Assembly: GCF_024741815.1 (NCBI RefSeq)
Contig: NZ_CP102951.1
Location: 744,001-808,000 of the forward strand
From: Pseudomonas sp. LS1212
GTDB lineage: Bacteria; Pseudomonadota; Gammaproteobacteria; Pseudomonadales; Pseudomonadaceae
Length of the DNA: 64,000 nucleotides
Direction: 5' to 3'
Part shown: one piece after another, positions 7,241 through 16,071 of the stretch
Numbering within the stretch: the first letter of the stretch is position 1
How the letters are laid out: each line of letters begins with the position of its first letter
Program-made: the position numbers and the translations under genes
The notes under the pieces: model-generated
Database searches by the model: none
Seen by the model: only the letters and a program-made list of their open reading frames with translations
Told to the model about the DNA's origin: nothing

Positions 7241-8140
7241 ATGGATATCCGTGGTCTGGGTTACGTCACCCTGTTATCCAGCGACCTGGCGCAGTGGCGC
7301 CATTACGCAAGCCAGGTGCTGGGCATGATGGTCATTGCCGGAGCCGACGAGCAAGAGCGGCTGTTCCTGAAAATGGACGACCGTGCCTACCGCATTCTGG
7401 TAGAGAAAAGTGACCGCGACGGCTTCGGTTCCTGCGGTTGGGAAGTGGCCGGCAAGGCTGCTTTCGAACAGGCCATCGCGGACCTGCAACAGGCCGATGT
7501 GCGGGTCGAGCGCGGTACGGCGGCGCAAGCCGGAATTCGTAAGGTCCAGGAGCTGGCCCATTTCAGCGACCCGGACGGCAATCGCCACGAGCTGTTCTGG
7601 GGCCCGCAGCAGGACTTCAGTCGCTTCGTATCTCCTGTCGGGGTCAAGGGCTTCGTCACCAACGAGCTGGGCATGGGCCATGTGGTATTGCCGGCACCAA
7701 GCTTCGAGCGTTGCCGAGATTTCTACGAGCAGGTGCTGGGCTTCGGCCTCTCGGACCTGATGAAAGTTCGTTTCACGCCGGACCCGGCAGAGCCGGAAAA
7801 GCGCATCCATTTTCTGCACTGCAATAACGGCCGGCACCATTCGCTGGCGATCTTCGAGTGCCCGATGCCGCACGGCTGCGTGCACATGATGGTCGAGGTC
7901 AACGCATTGGACGAGGTCGGCCGTGCGCTGGATCGCATGCACGCCAACGGCGTCAAGCTGTCGGCCACCCTTGGCCAGCACACCAACGATCAGATGGTTT
8001 CGTTCTACATGAAGACCCCTTCCGGGTTTGACCTGGAATACGGCTGCGACGGCCTGGTGGTCGACTGGAACCAGCACACCCCCTTCGAAAGCACCGTGGT
8101 CAGCCATTGGGGCCACGACTTCAGTGTCGGTCGCCAATGA
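7241..8140 (+). CDS. hsaC: Extradiol dioxygenase HsaC/TesB (3,4-DHSA dioxygenase)
   Basis: This Fe(II) enzyme cleaves the catechol ring A of 3,4-DHSA next to a hydroxyl (meta cleavage). The 299-aa protein has two vicinal-oxygen-chelate domains. The expected ligands are present: His147 (MGHVVLP), His215 (CVHMMVE) and Glu266 (FDLEYG). The catalytic His200 lies in RHHSLAIFE. GAGGAG precedes the ATG. It is the first gene of a run of co-directional genes to 16947, with its TGA overlapping an in-frame ATG of the next gene. The ring-cleavage hydrolase HsaD, which should act next, is absent here. Confidence 0.9.
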   Translation: MDIRGLGYVTLLSSDLAQWRHYASQVLGMMVIAGADEQERLFLKMDDRAYRILVEKSDRDGFGSCGWEVAGKAAFEQAIADLQQADVRVERGTAAQAGIRKVQELAHFSDPDGNRHELFWGPQQDFSRFVSPVGVKGFVTNELGMGHVVLPAPSFERCRDFYEQVLGFGLSDLMKVRFTPDPAEPEKRIHFLHCNNGRHHSLAIFECPMPHGCVHMMVEVNALDEVGRALDRMHANGVKLSATLGQHTNDQMVSFYMKTPSGFDLEYGCDGLVVDWNQHTPFESTVVSHWGHDFSVGRQ

Positions 8141-8151
8141 GGATGATGAGT

Positions 8152-9033
8152 ATGGACAAGCGAATGACCACGGCCGAGATGGTCGGCCAATTGCGCGATG
8201 GCATGACCATCGGCATCGGTGGCTGGGGCCCGCGGCGCAAGCCCATGGCCCTGATCCGCGAGATTCTGCGTTCGGATCTGAAGGACCTCACAGTCGTCGC
8301 CTACGGCGGTGCAGACGTCGGCATGCTCTGCGCTGCCGGCAAGGTGAAGAAACTGGTGTTCGCCTTTGTTTCCCTGGACTTCATCCCGCTGGAGCCGTAT
8401 TTCCGCAAGGCCAGGCAGGAAGCGGCGATCGAAGTGATGGAAATCGACGAAGGCATGCTCCTGCTCGGCCTGCGCGCCGCCGCCATGGGCGTGCCGTTCA
8501 TTCCGACCGCCGTGGGCCTTGGCACCGATGTATTGCGCCACAACCCGCAGATCAAGCTGATCGCCTCGCCCTACGCCGACGGCAAGGACTGGGTGGCCAT
8601 GCCGGCGCTCAAGCTCGACGCCGCCTTGATCCACGTCGACCGTGCCGATGTGCGCGGGGTCTGCCAGATCACCGGGCCCGACCATTACATGGATGACCTG
8701 TTCGTAAGGGCCGCCGAGCGCAGCTATGTGACCTGCGACGAACTGGTCGACAGCGACTATTTCCACAGCGCCCCCGAACGTGCCCGCCAGGTGTACTGGG
8801 AGCGCAACCTGACCACTGCCGTGGCCCACGTGCCGGGCGGTGCGCATCCGTCTTCCTGTGCGCCGCTGTATGGCTTCGATGTGCCGCACTTCAAGGCCTA
8901 CAACGCCTCGTCCCAGGCGCCGGAAGGTTGGCAGGCCTACGCCCTGCAATATGTCGACTGCACGCATGAACAGTACCTGGAAAAGGTCGGCGGCCTGGTT
9001 GCCATCCGCCAGCTTCCCCTGCCGGTTTTCTAA
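8152..9033 (+). CDS. ipdA: COCHEA-CoA hydrolase alpha subunit IpdA (CoA-transferase-like)
   Basis: IpdAB is a heterodimer with a class I CoA-transferase fold that acts as a hydrolase opening the last carbocyclic ring (ring C) after the EchA20 step. At 293 aa this matches the alpha subunit: LRDGMTIGIGGWGPRRKPMA, TVVAYGGADVGMLC and AGKVKKLVFAFVSLD are close to the mycobacterial IpdA sequence as I recall it. ATG 8152 is preferred because GAGGATGATGAG lies at the right distance. In-frame ATGs at 8137 (overlapping the hsaC stop), 8143 and 8146 are alternatives. ipdB follows after 12 bp. Confidence 0.88.
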   Translation: MDKRMTTAEMVGQLRDGMTIGIGGWGPRRKPMALIREILRSDLKDLTVVAYGGADVGMLCAAGKVKKLVFAFVSLDFIPLEPYFRKARQEAAIEVMEIDEGMLLLGLRAAAMGVPFIPTAVGLGTDVLRHNPQIKLIASPYADGKDWVAMPALKLDAALIHVDRADVRGVCQITGPDHYMDDLFVRAAERSYVTCDELVDSDYFHSAPERARQVYWERNLTTAVAHVPGGAHPSSCAPLYGFDVPHFKAYNASSQAPEGWQAYALQYVDCTHEQYLEKVGGLVAIRQLPLPVF

Positions 9034-9045
9034 GCGAGTTTTGAT

Positions 9046-9849
9046 ATGACGACGCCTGCAACGACTTACAGCCTCGCCGAACTGATGATCTGCGCTGCCT
9101 CCGAGGCCTGGCGCGACGATGGTGAGGTGCTGGCCACCGGCATCGGGGTGATCCCGCGCCTGGCCGCTTCGCTGAGCATGCTCAGCAGCAACCCGCGATT
9201 GCTGATGACCGACTCCGAAGCCTACATGGTCGCCGAACCGGTGCCCCTTGGCGCGCGCAATGGCTATCAGCCCAAGCGTGACAGCTGGATGGGCTTCTCA
9301 CGGATCTTCGACAACGTCTGGGGCGGCAAGCGTCATGCCCTGGTCGGCCCGACCCAGATTGACCGCTTCGGCCAGGCCAACATCTCCTGCATCGGCGACT
9401 ACGCCAAGCCCAAGGCGCAAATGCTCGGGGTGCGAGGTTTTCCTGGCAACTCGATCAGCCACGCCAACTCCTTTTTCGTGCCCGGCCATAACCGTCGAGT
9501 CTTCGTCGACGGTGAGGTCGATATGGTCGCCTCGGTCGGCTACAACCCGGCGCGCCTGGCACGTGGCTGGTCGCTGGACGAGATCGATATCCGCCTGATC
9601 GTCACCGACCTGTGCGTACTGGATTTCCAGGGGCCGGACCGGCAGATGCGGATTCGCTCGCTGCACCCGGGCGTGACCGTGGCCCAGGTGCAGGACAACA
9701 CCGGTTTCGCCCTGCATGTAGCGCAGGACTGCCCGACCACGCCAGCGCCGAGCGCAGAGCAATTGCAACTGATCCAGCGCCTGGACCCGCACAACCTGCG
9801 TGCCAGCCAGCTCAAAGACAACCCACCGGGCCAGCGCAACGCGCGTTGA
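9046..9849 (+). CDS. ipdB: COCHEA-CoA hydrolase beta subunit IpdB
   Basis: A 267-aa beta subunit of the IpdAB ring hydrolase. Typical blocks are RIFDNVWGGKRHALVGPTQI, DRFGQANISCIGDY, GVRGFPGNSISHANSFFV and the C-terminal LHPGVTVAQVQDNTGF. These match the IpdB pattern rather than ordinary acetoacetate CoA-transferase beta subunits. It is directly downstream of ipdA and 40 bp upstream of the EchA20-like gene. Confidence 0.87.
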   Translation: MTTPATTYSLAELMICAASEAWRDDGEVLATGIGVIPRLAASLSMLSSNPRLLMTDSEAYMVAEPVPLGARNGYQPKRDSWMGFSRIFDNVWGGKRHALVGPTQIDRFGQANISCIGDYAKPKAQMLGVRGFPGNSISHANSFFVPGHNRRVFVDGEVDMVASVGYNPARLARGWSLDEIDIRLIVTDLCVLDFQGPDRQMRIRSLHPGVTVAQVQDNTGFALHVAQDCPTTPAPSAEQLQLIQRLDPHNLRASQLKDNPPGQRNAR

Positions 9850-9889
9850 CGGTCGCCTGGGCAGTCCCGCCTTGCCGGAGAAACAACCG

Positions 9890-10762
9890 ATGAGTGAGCA
9901 GAACAATAACGATGAGGCCGAGGTGGTGCTGTACGAAGTGCGTGGCGAGGTTGCCCTCGTCACCATGAACCGCCCCGGCTACCACAACGCGCAGAACTCG
10001 CGGATGACCTACGCACTGGACGCGGCCTTTCGCCGGGCCTGCGATGACGACGAGGTAAAGGTCATCGTCCTGCGCGGCGCCGGCAGGCATTTCTCTGCCG
10101 GACATGACATCGGCACGCCGGGCCGCGATGTGAACCAGTCGTTCGACCGCGCAAGCCTGTGGTACGACCATGTCGGCAAGCCCGGCGGCGAGTTTCTCTA
10201 TGCCCGCGAGCAGGAGGTCTACCTGGGCATGTGCCGGCGCTGGCGGGAAATGCCCAAGCCGACCATCGCCATGGTCCAGGGCGCCTGCATCGCCGGTGGC
10301 TTGATGCTGGCCTGGGTCTGCGACTTGATCATTGCCAGCGAGGACGCCTACTTCGCCGACCCGGTGGTGCGCATGGGTATCCCCGGCGTCGAATATTTCG
10401 CTCACGTGCATGAACTGAACCCGCGCATCGCCAAGGAATTCCTCTTCCTCGGTGAGCGCATGCCGGCGCCACGGGCCTACCAGATGGGCATGCTCAACCG
10501 CGTCGTGCCCCGCGATACGCTGGAGCAGGAAACCCTGGCGATCGCCGGGCGCATTGCGCAGATGCCGCGCCTTGGCCTGCAATTGAGCAAGCAAGCGGTC
10601 AACAACGCCGAAGACTTGATGGGCAAGCGCGCGACCATGGACATGGTGTTCGGCCTGCATCACTTCGCCCATGCCCACAATGAGCTGGTCTCCGGCGACC
10701 GGCTGGGCGGCTACGACGCCAAGGCCATGGCCAGTTCGCAACGCAAGCAGGGTGAGGCATGA
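9890..10762 (+). CDS. echA20: EchA20-like crotonase (ring-D hydrolase)
   Basis: A 290-aa crotonase-fold protein. In steroid degraders EchA20 hydrolyses ring D of HIEC-CoA to give COCHEA-CoA, the substrate of IpdAB. Seen: oxyanion-hole elements RHFSAGHDIGTPG and GACIAGGLMLAWVCDLIIA, and the unusual insert SLWYDHVGKPGGEFLYAREQE. ATG 9890 is chosen because CCGGAG precedes it. Its stop overlaps the start of ipdC (ATGA-type overlap). Assignment rests on crotonase features plus position between ipdB and ipdC. Confidence 0.8.
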   Translation: MSEQNNNDEAEVVLYEVRGEVALVTMNRPGYHNAQNSRMTYALDAAFRRACDDDEVKVIVLRGAGRHFSAGHDIGTPGRDVNQSFDRASLWYDHVGKPGGEFLYAREQEVYLGMCRRWREMPKPTIAMVQGACIAGGLMLAWVCDLIIASEDAYFADPVVRMGIPGVEYFAHVHELNPRIAKEFLFLGERMPAPRAYQMGMLNRVVPRDTLEQETLAIAGRIAQMPRLGLQLSKQAVNNAEDLMGKRATMDMVFGLHHFAHAHNELVSGDRLGGYDAKAMASSQRKQGEA

Positions 10763-11832
10763 GCATGACTGTCTCTCTCAACACGCGACTGACCGAACTG
10801 CTGGGCTGCCGCTATCCGATCATCCAGACTGCGATGGGCTGGGTTGCCGATCCGAAACTGGTGGCGGCCACGGGAAATGCCGGAGGCTTCGGCTTCCTTG
10901 CCGGGGCAACTATCGAGCCCCATCGGATGGAAGCAGCAATCCTGGAAACCAGACGCCTGACCGAACAACCCTTCGGCGTGAATTTCCATATGTACCAGGC
11001 CAATGCCGGCGACATCGTCGAACTTGTCTTGCGTCATAGAGTCAGGGCGGTCAGTTACAGCCGTTCGCCCGGCAAGCAGATGATCGCTCGCCTCAAGGAT
11101 GCCGGGGTGGTCTGCATTCCCACCGTCGGAGCACTGAAACACGCACAGAAGGCAGTGGAAATGGGCGCCGATGCCGTCACCGTGCAAGGTGGCGAAGGCG
11201 GTGGCCATACAGGCTCGGTGCCGACGTCGCTGCTGCTCGATCAAGTGGTCAAGTCGGTGTCGGTGCCGGTGGTCGCAGCCGGCGGCTTCAAGGACGGCAA
11301 TGGCCTGGTCTCGGCCCTGGCCTTTGGCGCCGAAGGCATTGCCATGGGCACGCGGTTTTTGATGTGCGCCGACAGCCCGGTGCCGTCGGCCACCCTGGCG
11401 CGGTACCTGGCGGTCAAGGACCCGGCCGCGATCATCATCAGCCGAGCCATCGACGGCATGCCGCAACGGATGATCCGCAACGAATTATTGAACCAACTGG
11501 AAGCCAGCGGTGGCCTCAAGCGCCTGCTGCTGGCGTTCAGAAGTGGCCTGGCCTACCGCCGCCACAGCGGCATGAGCCTCGCGCAGCTGATCGCCAGCGC
11601 GCTGAAAATGCGCAGCAGCGGCGAGCTGACGGCCGCGCAAAGCATCATGGCCGCCAACGCGCCAATGGTGATTCAGAAGGCCATGGTCGATGGGCTTCCT
11701 GCAGAGGGCGTACTGCCTGCAGGGCAGATCGCCGCGAGCATCGACAGCTTGCCCAGCTGCGCCGAATTGATTGAACAGATCGTCCGCGACGCCGAAGCGC
11801 GCCTGGGCGAGTTGTGCCGTCGTATGTCGTGA
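10759..11832 (+). CDS. ipdC: IpdC, nitronate-monooxygenase-like flavoprotein
   Basis: A 357-aa TIM-barrel FMN protein of the 2-nitropropane dioxygenase family. In the steroid pathway IpdC takes part in oxidation of the hydroindane-CoA intermediate before EchA20. Seen: TAMGWVADPKLVAATGNAGGFG-type N-terminus, VQGGEGGGHTG (FMN phosphate site) and AAGGFKDGNGLVSALAFGAEGIAMGTRF. The start overlaps the echA20 stop, and ATG 10765 is an equally possible start two codons on. Family and context agree. Confidence 0.82.
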   Translation: MSMTVSLNTRLTELLGCRYPIIQTAMGWVADPKLVAATGNAGGFGFLAGATIEPHRMEAAILETRRLTEQPFGVNFHMYQANAGDIVELVLRHRVRAVSYSRSPGKQMIARLKDAGVVCIPTVGALKHAQKAVEMGADAVTVQGGEGGGHTGSVPTSLLLDQVVKSVSVPVVAAGGFKDGNGLVSALAFGAEGIAMGTRFLMCADSPVPSATLARYLAVKDPAAIIISRAIDGMPQRMIRNELLNQLEASGGLKRLLLAFRSGLAYRRHSGMSLAQLIASALKMRSSGELTAAQSIMAANAPMVIQKAMVDGLPAEGVLPAGQIAASIDSLPSCAELIEQIVRDAEARLGELCRRMS

Positions 11833-11843
11833 AGGGGAAAGAC

Positions 11844-12599
11844 ATGAAACCATTTAGCGTCAGTATCGATAACGGCGTCGCGGAGCTGGTGTTCAATCGC
11901 CCGCCGGTCAACGCATTCAACTGCCAGGGTTGGGCCGATATCGCCAGCAGCATCGAAGAACTCGGCCGCGATGCCAACGTCCGGGTCATCGTTATCCGCG
12001 CCGAAGGGCGTGGCTTCTGTGCCGGGGTCGATATCAAGGAACTGGCCGCCGACGGCAACCTGATCGTCGCGGTGAACAAGGGTAACTACGACAGCTTCAA
12101 GGCCATTCACCGCAATCCGAAGCCGGTGATCGTTGCCGTGCACGGTTTCGTCCTGGGTGGCGGCATTGGTATCTGCGGCGCCGCTGACATTGTCGTTGCC
12201 TCCGAATGCGCAAGCTTCGGTGTGCCGGAAGTGGACCGCGGCGCCATGGGCGGCGGTGCTCACCTGCAGCGCTTGTTCCCGGTACAGAAGGTCCGCCACA
12301 TGTACTTCACCGGCGAGATGATCGACGCCGCCGAAGCCTATCGCCTGGGCGCGGTCGAGCGTGTGGTCAAGCGCGAAGAACTGCGTGACGCCGCCCTGCA
12401 GATCGCCCAAAAGATCGCTGCCAAGAGCCCGGCCATGATCAGCCTGGCCAAGGAAGCACTGACCGGCATCGAAGACGGCAATCTGGAAGACAAATACCGC
12501 TGGGAGCAGGGCTTCACCCTCGAAGCCTACCGCTCGCTGGACTCTCAGGAAGCACGCGACTCGTTCGTCGAGAAACGCGATGCCAACTTCAACGGCTGA
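11844..12599 (+). CDS. Enoyl-CoA hydratase family protein in the ring C/D operon
   Basis: A 251-aa crotonase with AEGRGFCAGVDIKEL and HGFVLGGGIGICGAADIVVAS as oxyanion-hole strands, and PEVDRGAMGGGAHLQRLFP at the active-site helix. It would hydrate or cleave a later ring-opened acyl-CoA, perhaps with the IpdE dehydrogenase pair encoded next. ATG 11844 (GGGGAAAG upstream) gives the family start MKPFSVSID. Its stop is 10 bp before the next ATG. The exact substrate is not readable from sequence. Confidence 0.72.
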   Translation: MKPFSVSIDNGVAELVFNRPPVNAFNCQGWADIASSIEELGRDANVRVIVIRAEGRGFCAGVDIKELAADGNLIVAVNKGNYDSFKAIHRNPKPVIVAVHGFVLGGGIGICGAADIVVASECASFGVPEVDRGAMGGGAHLQRLFPVQKVRHMYFTGEMIDAAEAYRLGAVERVVKREELRDAALQIAQKIAAKSPAMISLAKEALTGIEDGNLEDKYRWEQGFTLEAYRSLDSQEARDSFVEKRDANFNG

Positions 12600-12609
12600 A
12601 GGCACCCCC

Positions 12610-13776
12610 ATGGACCTGACTTATACCCCGGCCCAGCAGGCCTTGCGCGCCGAAGCGCGGGCCTGGCTTGCGGCCAATGTACCGGCGCAACCGCTGCAAT
12701 CATTCGACACTGAACAAGGCTTTGCCGAACATCGCGCCTGGGAGGCCAAGCTCAACGAAGGACGTTGGGGCATGGTGACCTGGCCCACCGAACTCGGTGG
12801 GCGTGGTTGCGACCTGATCGAGTGGCTGATCTTCGAGGAAGAATACTATCGCGCCGGCGCCCCGGCGCGGGTCAACCAGAACGGCATCTTCCTGCTCGGC
12901 CCCACCCTGATGGAATACGGCACCGAAGCGCAGAAAGCCCGCTTTCTGCCGCGTATGGCAACGGGTGCCGACATCTGGGCCCAGGGCTGGTCCGAGCCGG
13001 GCGCCGGTTCCGATATGGCGGCTATCCGCTCCAAGGCCGAAAGGGTAGGTGATCACTATGTGATCAACGGCCAGAAGACCTGGTCGACTCGTGCCGTGTG
13101 GGCAGACTGGGTGTTCGGGATCTTTCGCACCGACCCCAACTCCCAGCGCCATCATGGCCTGACCTTCATCCTGGTGCCGCTCGATACCCCCGGTATCACG
13201 GTGCGGCCGATCCCGCAGCTCAACGGCCTGCCGGGCTTTGCCGAGATTTTCTTCGACGATGTGAAAGTGCCGGTGGAAAACGCCCTGGGTGGCGAAGGCA
13301 TGGGTTGGCATGTGGCGATGTCCACCGCTGGATTCGAGCGCGGCTTGCTGCTGCGTTCGCCGGCGCGCTTCCAGGAAACCGCACGGCGCCTGGTGCAGCT
13401 GTATCAGGACAACCGCGAGCAGGCTGACCGCGACCCGGTCATTGGCGAGGCGGTGATGCGCGCCTGGCTGGATGCCGAAGCCTACACACTGGCCACCTAC
13501 ATGACCGCCTCGCAACTGGTGCAGGGCGGGAAGATTGGGCCGGAGTCCTCGACCAACAAGATCTTCTGGTCGGAACTTGACCAGCGCATGCACGACACCG
13601 CGCTGAGCATTCTCGGCCTGCGCGGCGAGCTGCTGCCCGAAGCACCGGCGGCCGGCGACGTCGGCCACTGGCTGGACGGTTTCCTGTTTGCCCAGGCCGG
13701 GCCGATCTACGCCGGCACCAACGAGATCCAGCGCAACATCATCGCCGAACGCATGCTCGGCATGCCACGGGCCTGA
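12610..13776 (+). CDS. Acyl-CoA dehydrogenase, IpdE1/E2-type heteromer subunit
   Basis: A 388-aa acyl-CoA dehydrogenase-fold flavoprotein. Seen: AQGWSEPGAGSDMAAI, GQKTWSTRAVWADW, FFDDVKVP and the C-terminal IYAGTNEIQRNIIAERMLG. It is followed by a second, shorter family member. Such adjacent pairs in steroid clusters form heterotetramers (IpdE1-IpdE2, FadE-type) in which one subunit carries the catalytic base and both build the FAD site. It would dehydrogenate a ring-opened CoA ester near FadA6 in the pathway. Which subunit is E1 is not decided here. Confidence 0.75.
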   Translation: MDLTYTPAQQALRAEARAWLAANVPAQPLQSFDTEQGFAEHRAWEAKLNEGRWGMVTWPTELGGRGCDLIEWLIFEEEYYRAGAPARVNQNGIFLLGPTLMEYGTEAQKARFLPRMATGADIWAQGWSEPGAGSDMAAIRSKAERVGDHYVINGQKTWSTRAVWADWVFGIFRTDPNSQRHHGLTFILVPLDTPGITVRPIPQLNGLPGFAEIFFDDVKVPVENALGGEGMGWHVAMSTAGFERGLLLRSPARFQETARRLVQLYQDNREQADRDPVIGEAVMRAWLDAEAYTLATYMTASQLVQGGKIGPESSTNKIFWSELDQRMHDTALSILGLRGELLPEAPAAGDVGHWLDGFLFAQAGPIYAGTNEIQRNIIAERMLGMPRA

Positions 13777-13786
13777 GGAACAGACC

Positions 13787-14842
13787 ATGGACTTTAGTTT
13801 CAGCCGCGACCAATTGCTGTTCCAGGATAACGTGCGCAGCTTTCTGATCAACGAAGTCACTCCCGAGCGCATTCGCGAAATGTGGCTCAGCGACACAGGC
13901 CGTAGTGACGCGTTGTGGGGCCAGCTGGTGGAGCTGGGCCTGAGCGCGATGACCGTCCCTGAAGGCGACGGCGGCATGGGCATGAATGAGCTGGACTTTA
14001 TCCTGCTCGCCCAGGAGTGCGGCTATGCCGGCCTGCCCGAGCCGCTGGTCGAGACCATGCTGATCGGTGTGCCGATGCTCGCAGGGCTCGAAGAACAGCA
14101 CGCTGCGCTCAAGCAACAATGGCTGGCGCGAGTTGCCGAAGGCCGTGCGCGGTTGGCGGTTGCCGAGCCGGGTAACCCGCTGGTCAGCGATGCCCATGTC
14201 GCCGATTTGCTGTTATTGGCCCACGGTGACGAGGTGCATGCGGTGGAGCGCAGCGCCGTACAGCTGACCCGCAACTTGTCGGTAGACCCTAGCCGTCAGC
14301 TGTTCCAAGTGCAGTGGACGCCAAGCGCCGCCACCTGCGTGGCAACCGGCGAGCACGGCCGCCGCTTGTGGGCCGGTGCCTTCAACCGTGGCGCTCTGGG
14401 CAGTGCCGCGCAGCTGCTGGGCCTGGCCAAACGCATGGTAGACCTGGCGGTGGATTACACCTTCGAGCGCAAGCAGTTCGGCAAGCCCGTCGGATCGTTC
14501 CAGGCGGTCAAACACCTGATGGCCAATGTCGCGGTGCAGATCGAATTCGCCAAGGGGCCACTGTACCGCGCAGCTTATGCGGTGGCCGGGAATCTGGCAG
14601 AGCAGGCGGTGCAGGTTTCCCACGCCAAGCTGGCCAGCGCGGAAGCAGCGCTGCTGGCGGCCAAGAATGCCATCCAGGCCCACGGTGCCATGGGATACAC
14701 CTGGGAAGTCGATCTGCACCTGTTCATGAAGCGCGCTTGGGCCCTGGACAAGGCCTGGGGTGATCGCGGCCGGCACAAGGCGCGCATCCGCGCCGCGCTG
14801 TTCGAAGGCAACCCGGCCCTCGGCGCCGGTTCGACTTTCTGA
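13787..14842 (+). CDS. Second acyl-CoA dehydrogenase subunit of the heteromeric pair
   Basis: At 351 aa it is shorter than single-subunit acyl-CoA dehydrogenases. The N-terminal domain (MDFSFSRDQLLFQDNVRSFL) and C-terminal domain (DYTFERKQFGKPVGSFQAVKHLMA, NAIQAHGAMGYTWE) are clear. The middle domain is reduced and lacks the usual EP-GSD loop (only VAEPGNPLVSDAHVADLL), as expected for a partner that relies on the other subunit. ATG 13787 lies 10 bp after the previous stop with GAGGAACAG ahead. Confidence 0.75.
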   Translation: MDFSFSRDQLLFQDNVRSFLINEVTPERIREMWLSDTGRSDALWGQLVELGLSAMTVPEGDGGMGMNELDFILLAQECGYAGLPEPLVETMLIGVPMLAGLEEQHAALKQQWLARVAEGRARLAVAEPGNPLVSDAHVADLLLLAHGDEVHAVERSAVQLTRNLSVDPSRQLFQVQWTPSAATCVATGEHGRRLWAGAFNRGALGSAAQLLGLAKRMVDLAVDYTFERKQFGKPVGSFQAVKHLMANVAVQIEFAKGPLYRAAYAVAGNLAEQAVQVSHAKLASAEAALLAAKNAIQAHGAMGYTWEVDLHLFMKRAWALDKAWGDRGRHKARIRAALFEGNPALGAGSTF

Positions 14843-14867
14843 CTCAATTACTTTCCCGAGGTAGACC

Positions 14868-16016
14868 ATGCCTGAAGCTTACATTGTCGACGCCCTGCGC
14901 ACGCCCACCGGGCGGCGCAAGGGCGGCCTGAGCCAGATTCACGCCGCCGACCTGGGGGCGCACGTCCTGCGTGCTCTGGTCGAGCGCAATGGCATTTCAG
15001 ATGAAGACTACGACGACGTGATCTTCGGCTGCGTCGACACCATCGGTCCACTGGCCGGTGACATCGCCCGCACCAGTTGGCTGGCCGCCGGCCTGTCGCA
15101 GTCGGTGCCCGGCACCACCATCGACCGCCAGTGCGGTTCGTCCCAGCAGGCGGTGCACTTTGCCGCGCAGGCGGTGATGAGCGGCACTCAGGATGTGGTA
15201 ATCGCCGGTGGCGTGCAGACCATGACGCAGATCCCGATTTCCTCGGCCATGACCGCCGCCGAACCCTTGGGCTTCAGCGACCCGTTCACCGGTTCCCAGG
15301 GTTGGGTCCAGCGTTATGGCGCGCAGCCGCCCACCCAGTTCCGCTCGGCGCAGATGATTGCCGAAAAGTGGGGCCTGTCGCGCGCCGATCTGGAGGTCTA
15401 CTCACTGGAGTCCCATCAGCGTGCCCTGCGCGCCATCGAGCAAGGCCGCTTCGCACGCGAGATCGTGCCGCTGGCCGGTGTCGAGCATGACGAAACGCCG
15501 CGTCAGACCAGCCTGGCGAAGATGGCCGAGCTCGAGTTCCTGTTCGGTTGTGACCGGGTTACCGCAGCTGTTTCCAGCCAGACCTGCGACGCTGCCAGCG
15601 CCATGCTGATCGTGTCCGAAGCAGCGCTCAAACGCTACGGGCTGACGCCACGGGCGCGCATCCATCACCTGAGCGTGCGCGCCGAAGACCCGATCTGGAT
15701 GCTTACCGCGCCGATCCCGGCCACGGCCTACGCGCTCAAGCGTGCCGGCATGAAACTCGACGATATCGACCGCGTAGAGATCAACGAAGCCTTCGCCTCG
15801 GTAGCCATGGCCTGGCTCAAGGAGACCGGCTACCCGCACGAGCAAACCAACGTCAATGGCGGTGCGATTGCTCTCGGCCATCCGCTCGGGGCCACAGGTA
15901 CCCGACTGATGTGCAGCCTGCTGCATGAACTGGAGCGTAGCGGTGGTCGCTATGGCATGCAGACCATGTGCGAAGGCGGCGGGCAGGCCAACGTGACCAT
16001 TATCGAGCGCTTGTGA
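14868..16016 (+). CDS. fadA6: FadA6-like thiolase
   Basis: A 382-aa thiolase that releases acetyl-CoA or another acyl-CoA from a 3-oxoacyl-CoA intermediate of ring C/D breakdown. The full active site is visible: nucleophile Cys89 in DRQCGSSQQAVH, His in NGGAIALGHPLGATGTR, and the second Cys in MQTMCEGGGQANV. It is co-directional with the dehydrogenase pair (25-bp gap) and the SDR that follows. Position in the cluster supports the steroid-specific role over general beta-oxidation. Confidence 0.8.
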   Translation: MPEAYIVDALRTPTGRRKGGLSQIHAADLGAHVLRALVERNGISDEDYDDVIFGCVDTIGPLAGDIARTSWLAAGLSQSVPGTTIDRQCGSSQQAVHFAAQAVMSGTQDVVIAGGVQTMTQIPISSAMTAAEPLGFSDPFTGSQGWVQRYGAQPPTQFRSAQMIAEKWGLSRADLEVYSLESHQRALRAIEQGRFAREIVPLAGVEHDETPRQTSLAKMAELEFLFGCDRVTAAVSSQTCDAASAMLIVSEAALKRYGLTPRARIHHLSVRAEDPIWMLTAPIPATAYALKRAGMKLDDIDRVEINEAFASVAMAWLKETGYPHEQTNVNGGAIALGHPLGATGTRLMCSLLHELERSGGRYGMQTMCEGGGQANVTIIERL

Positions 16017-16071
16017 GCTTCGCTCCGAGGCGAGTGCGCAAGCCAGAAAAACAAGTAACTGGAGAACGACA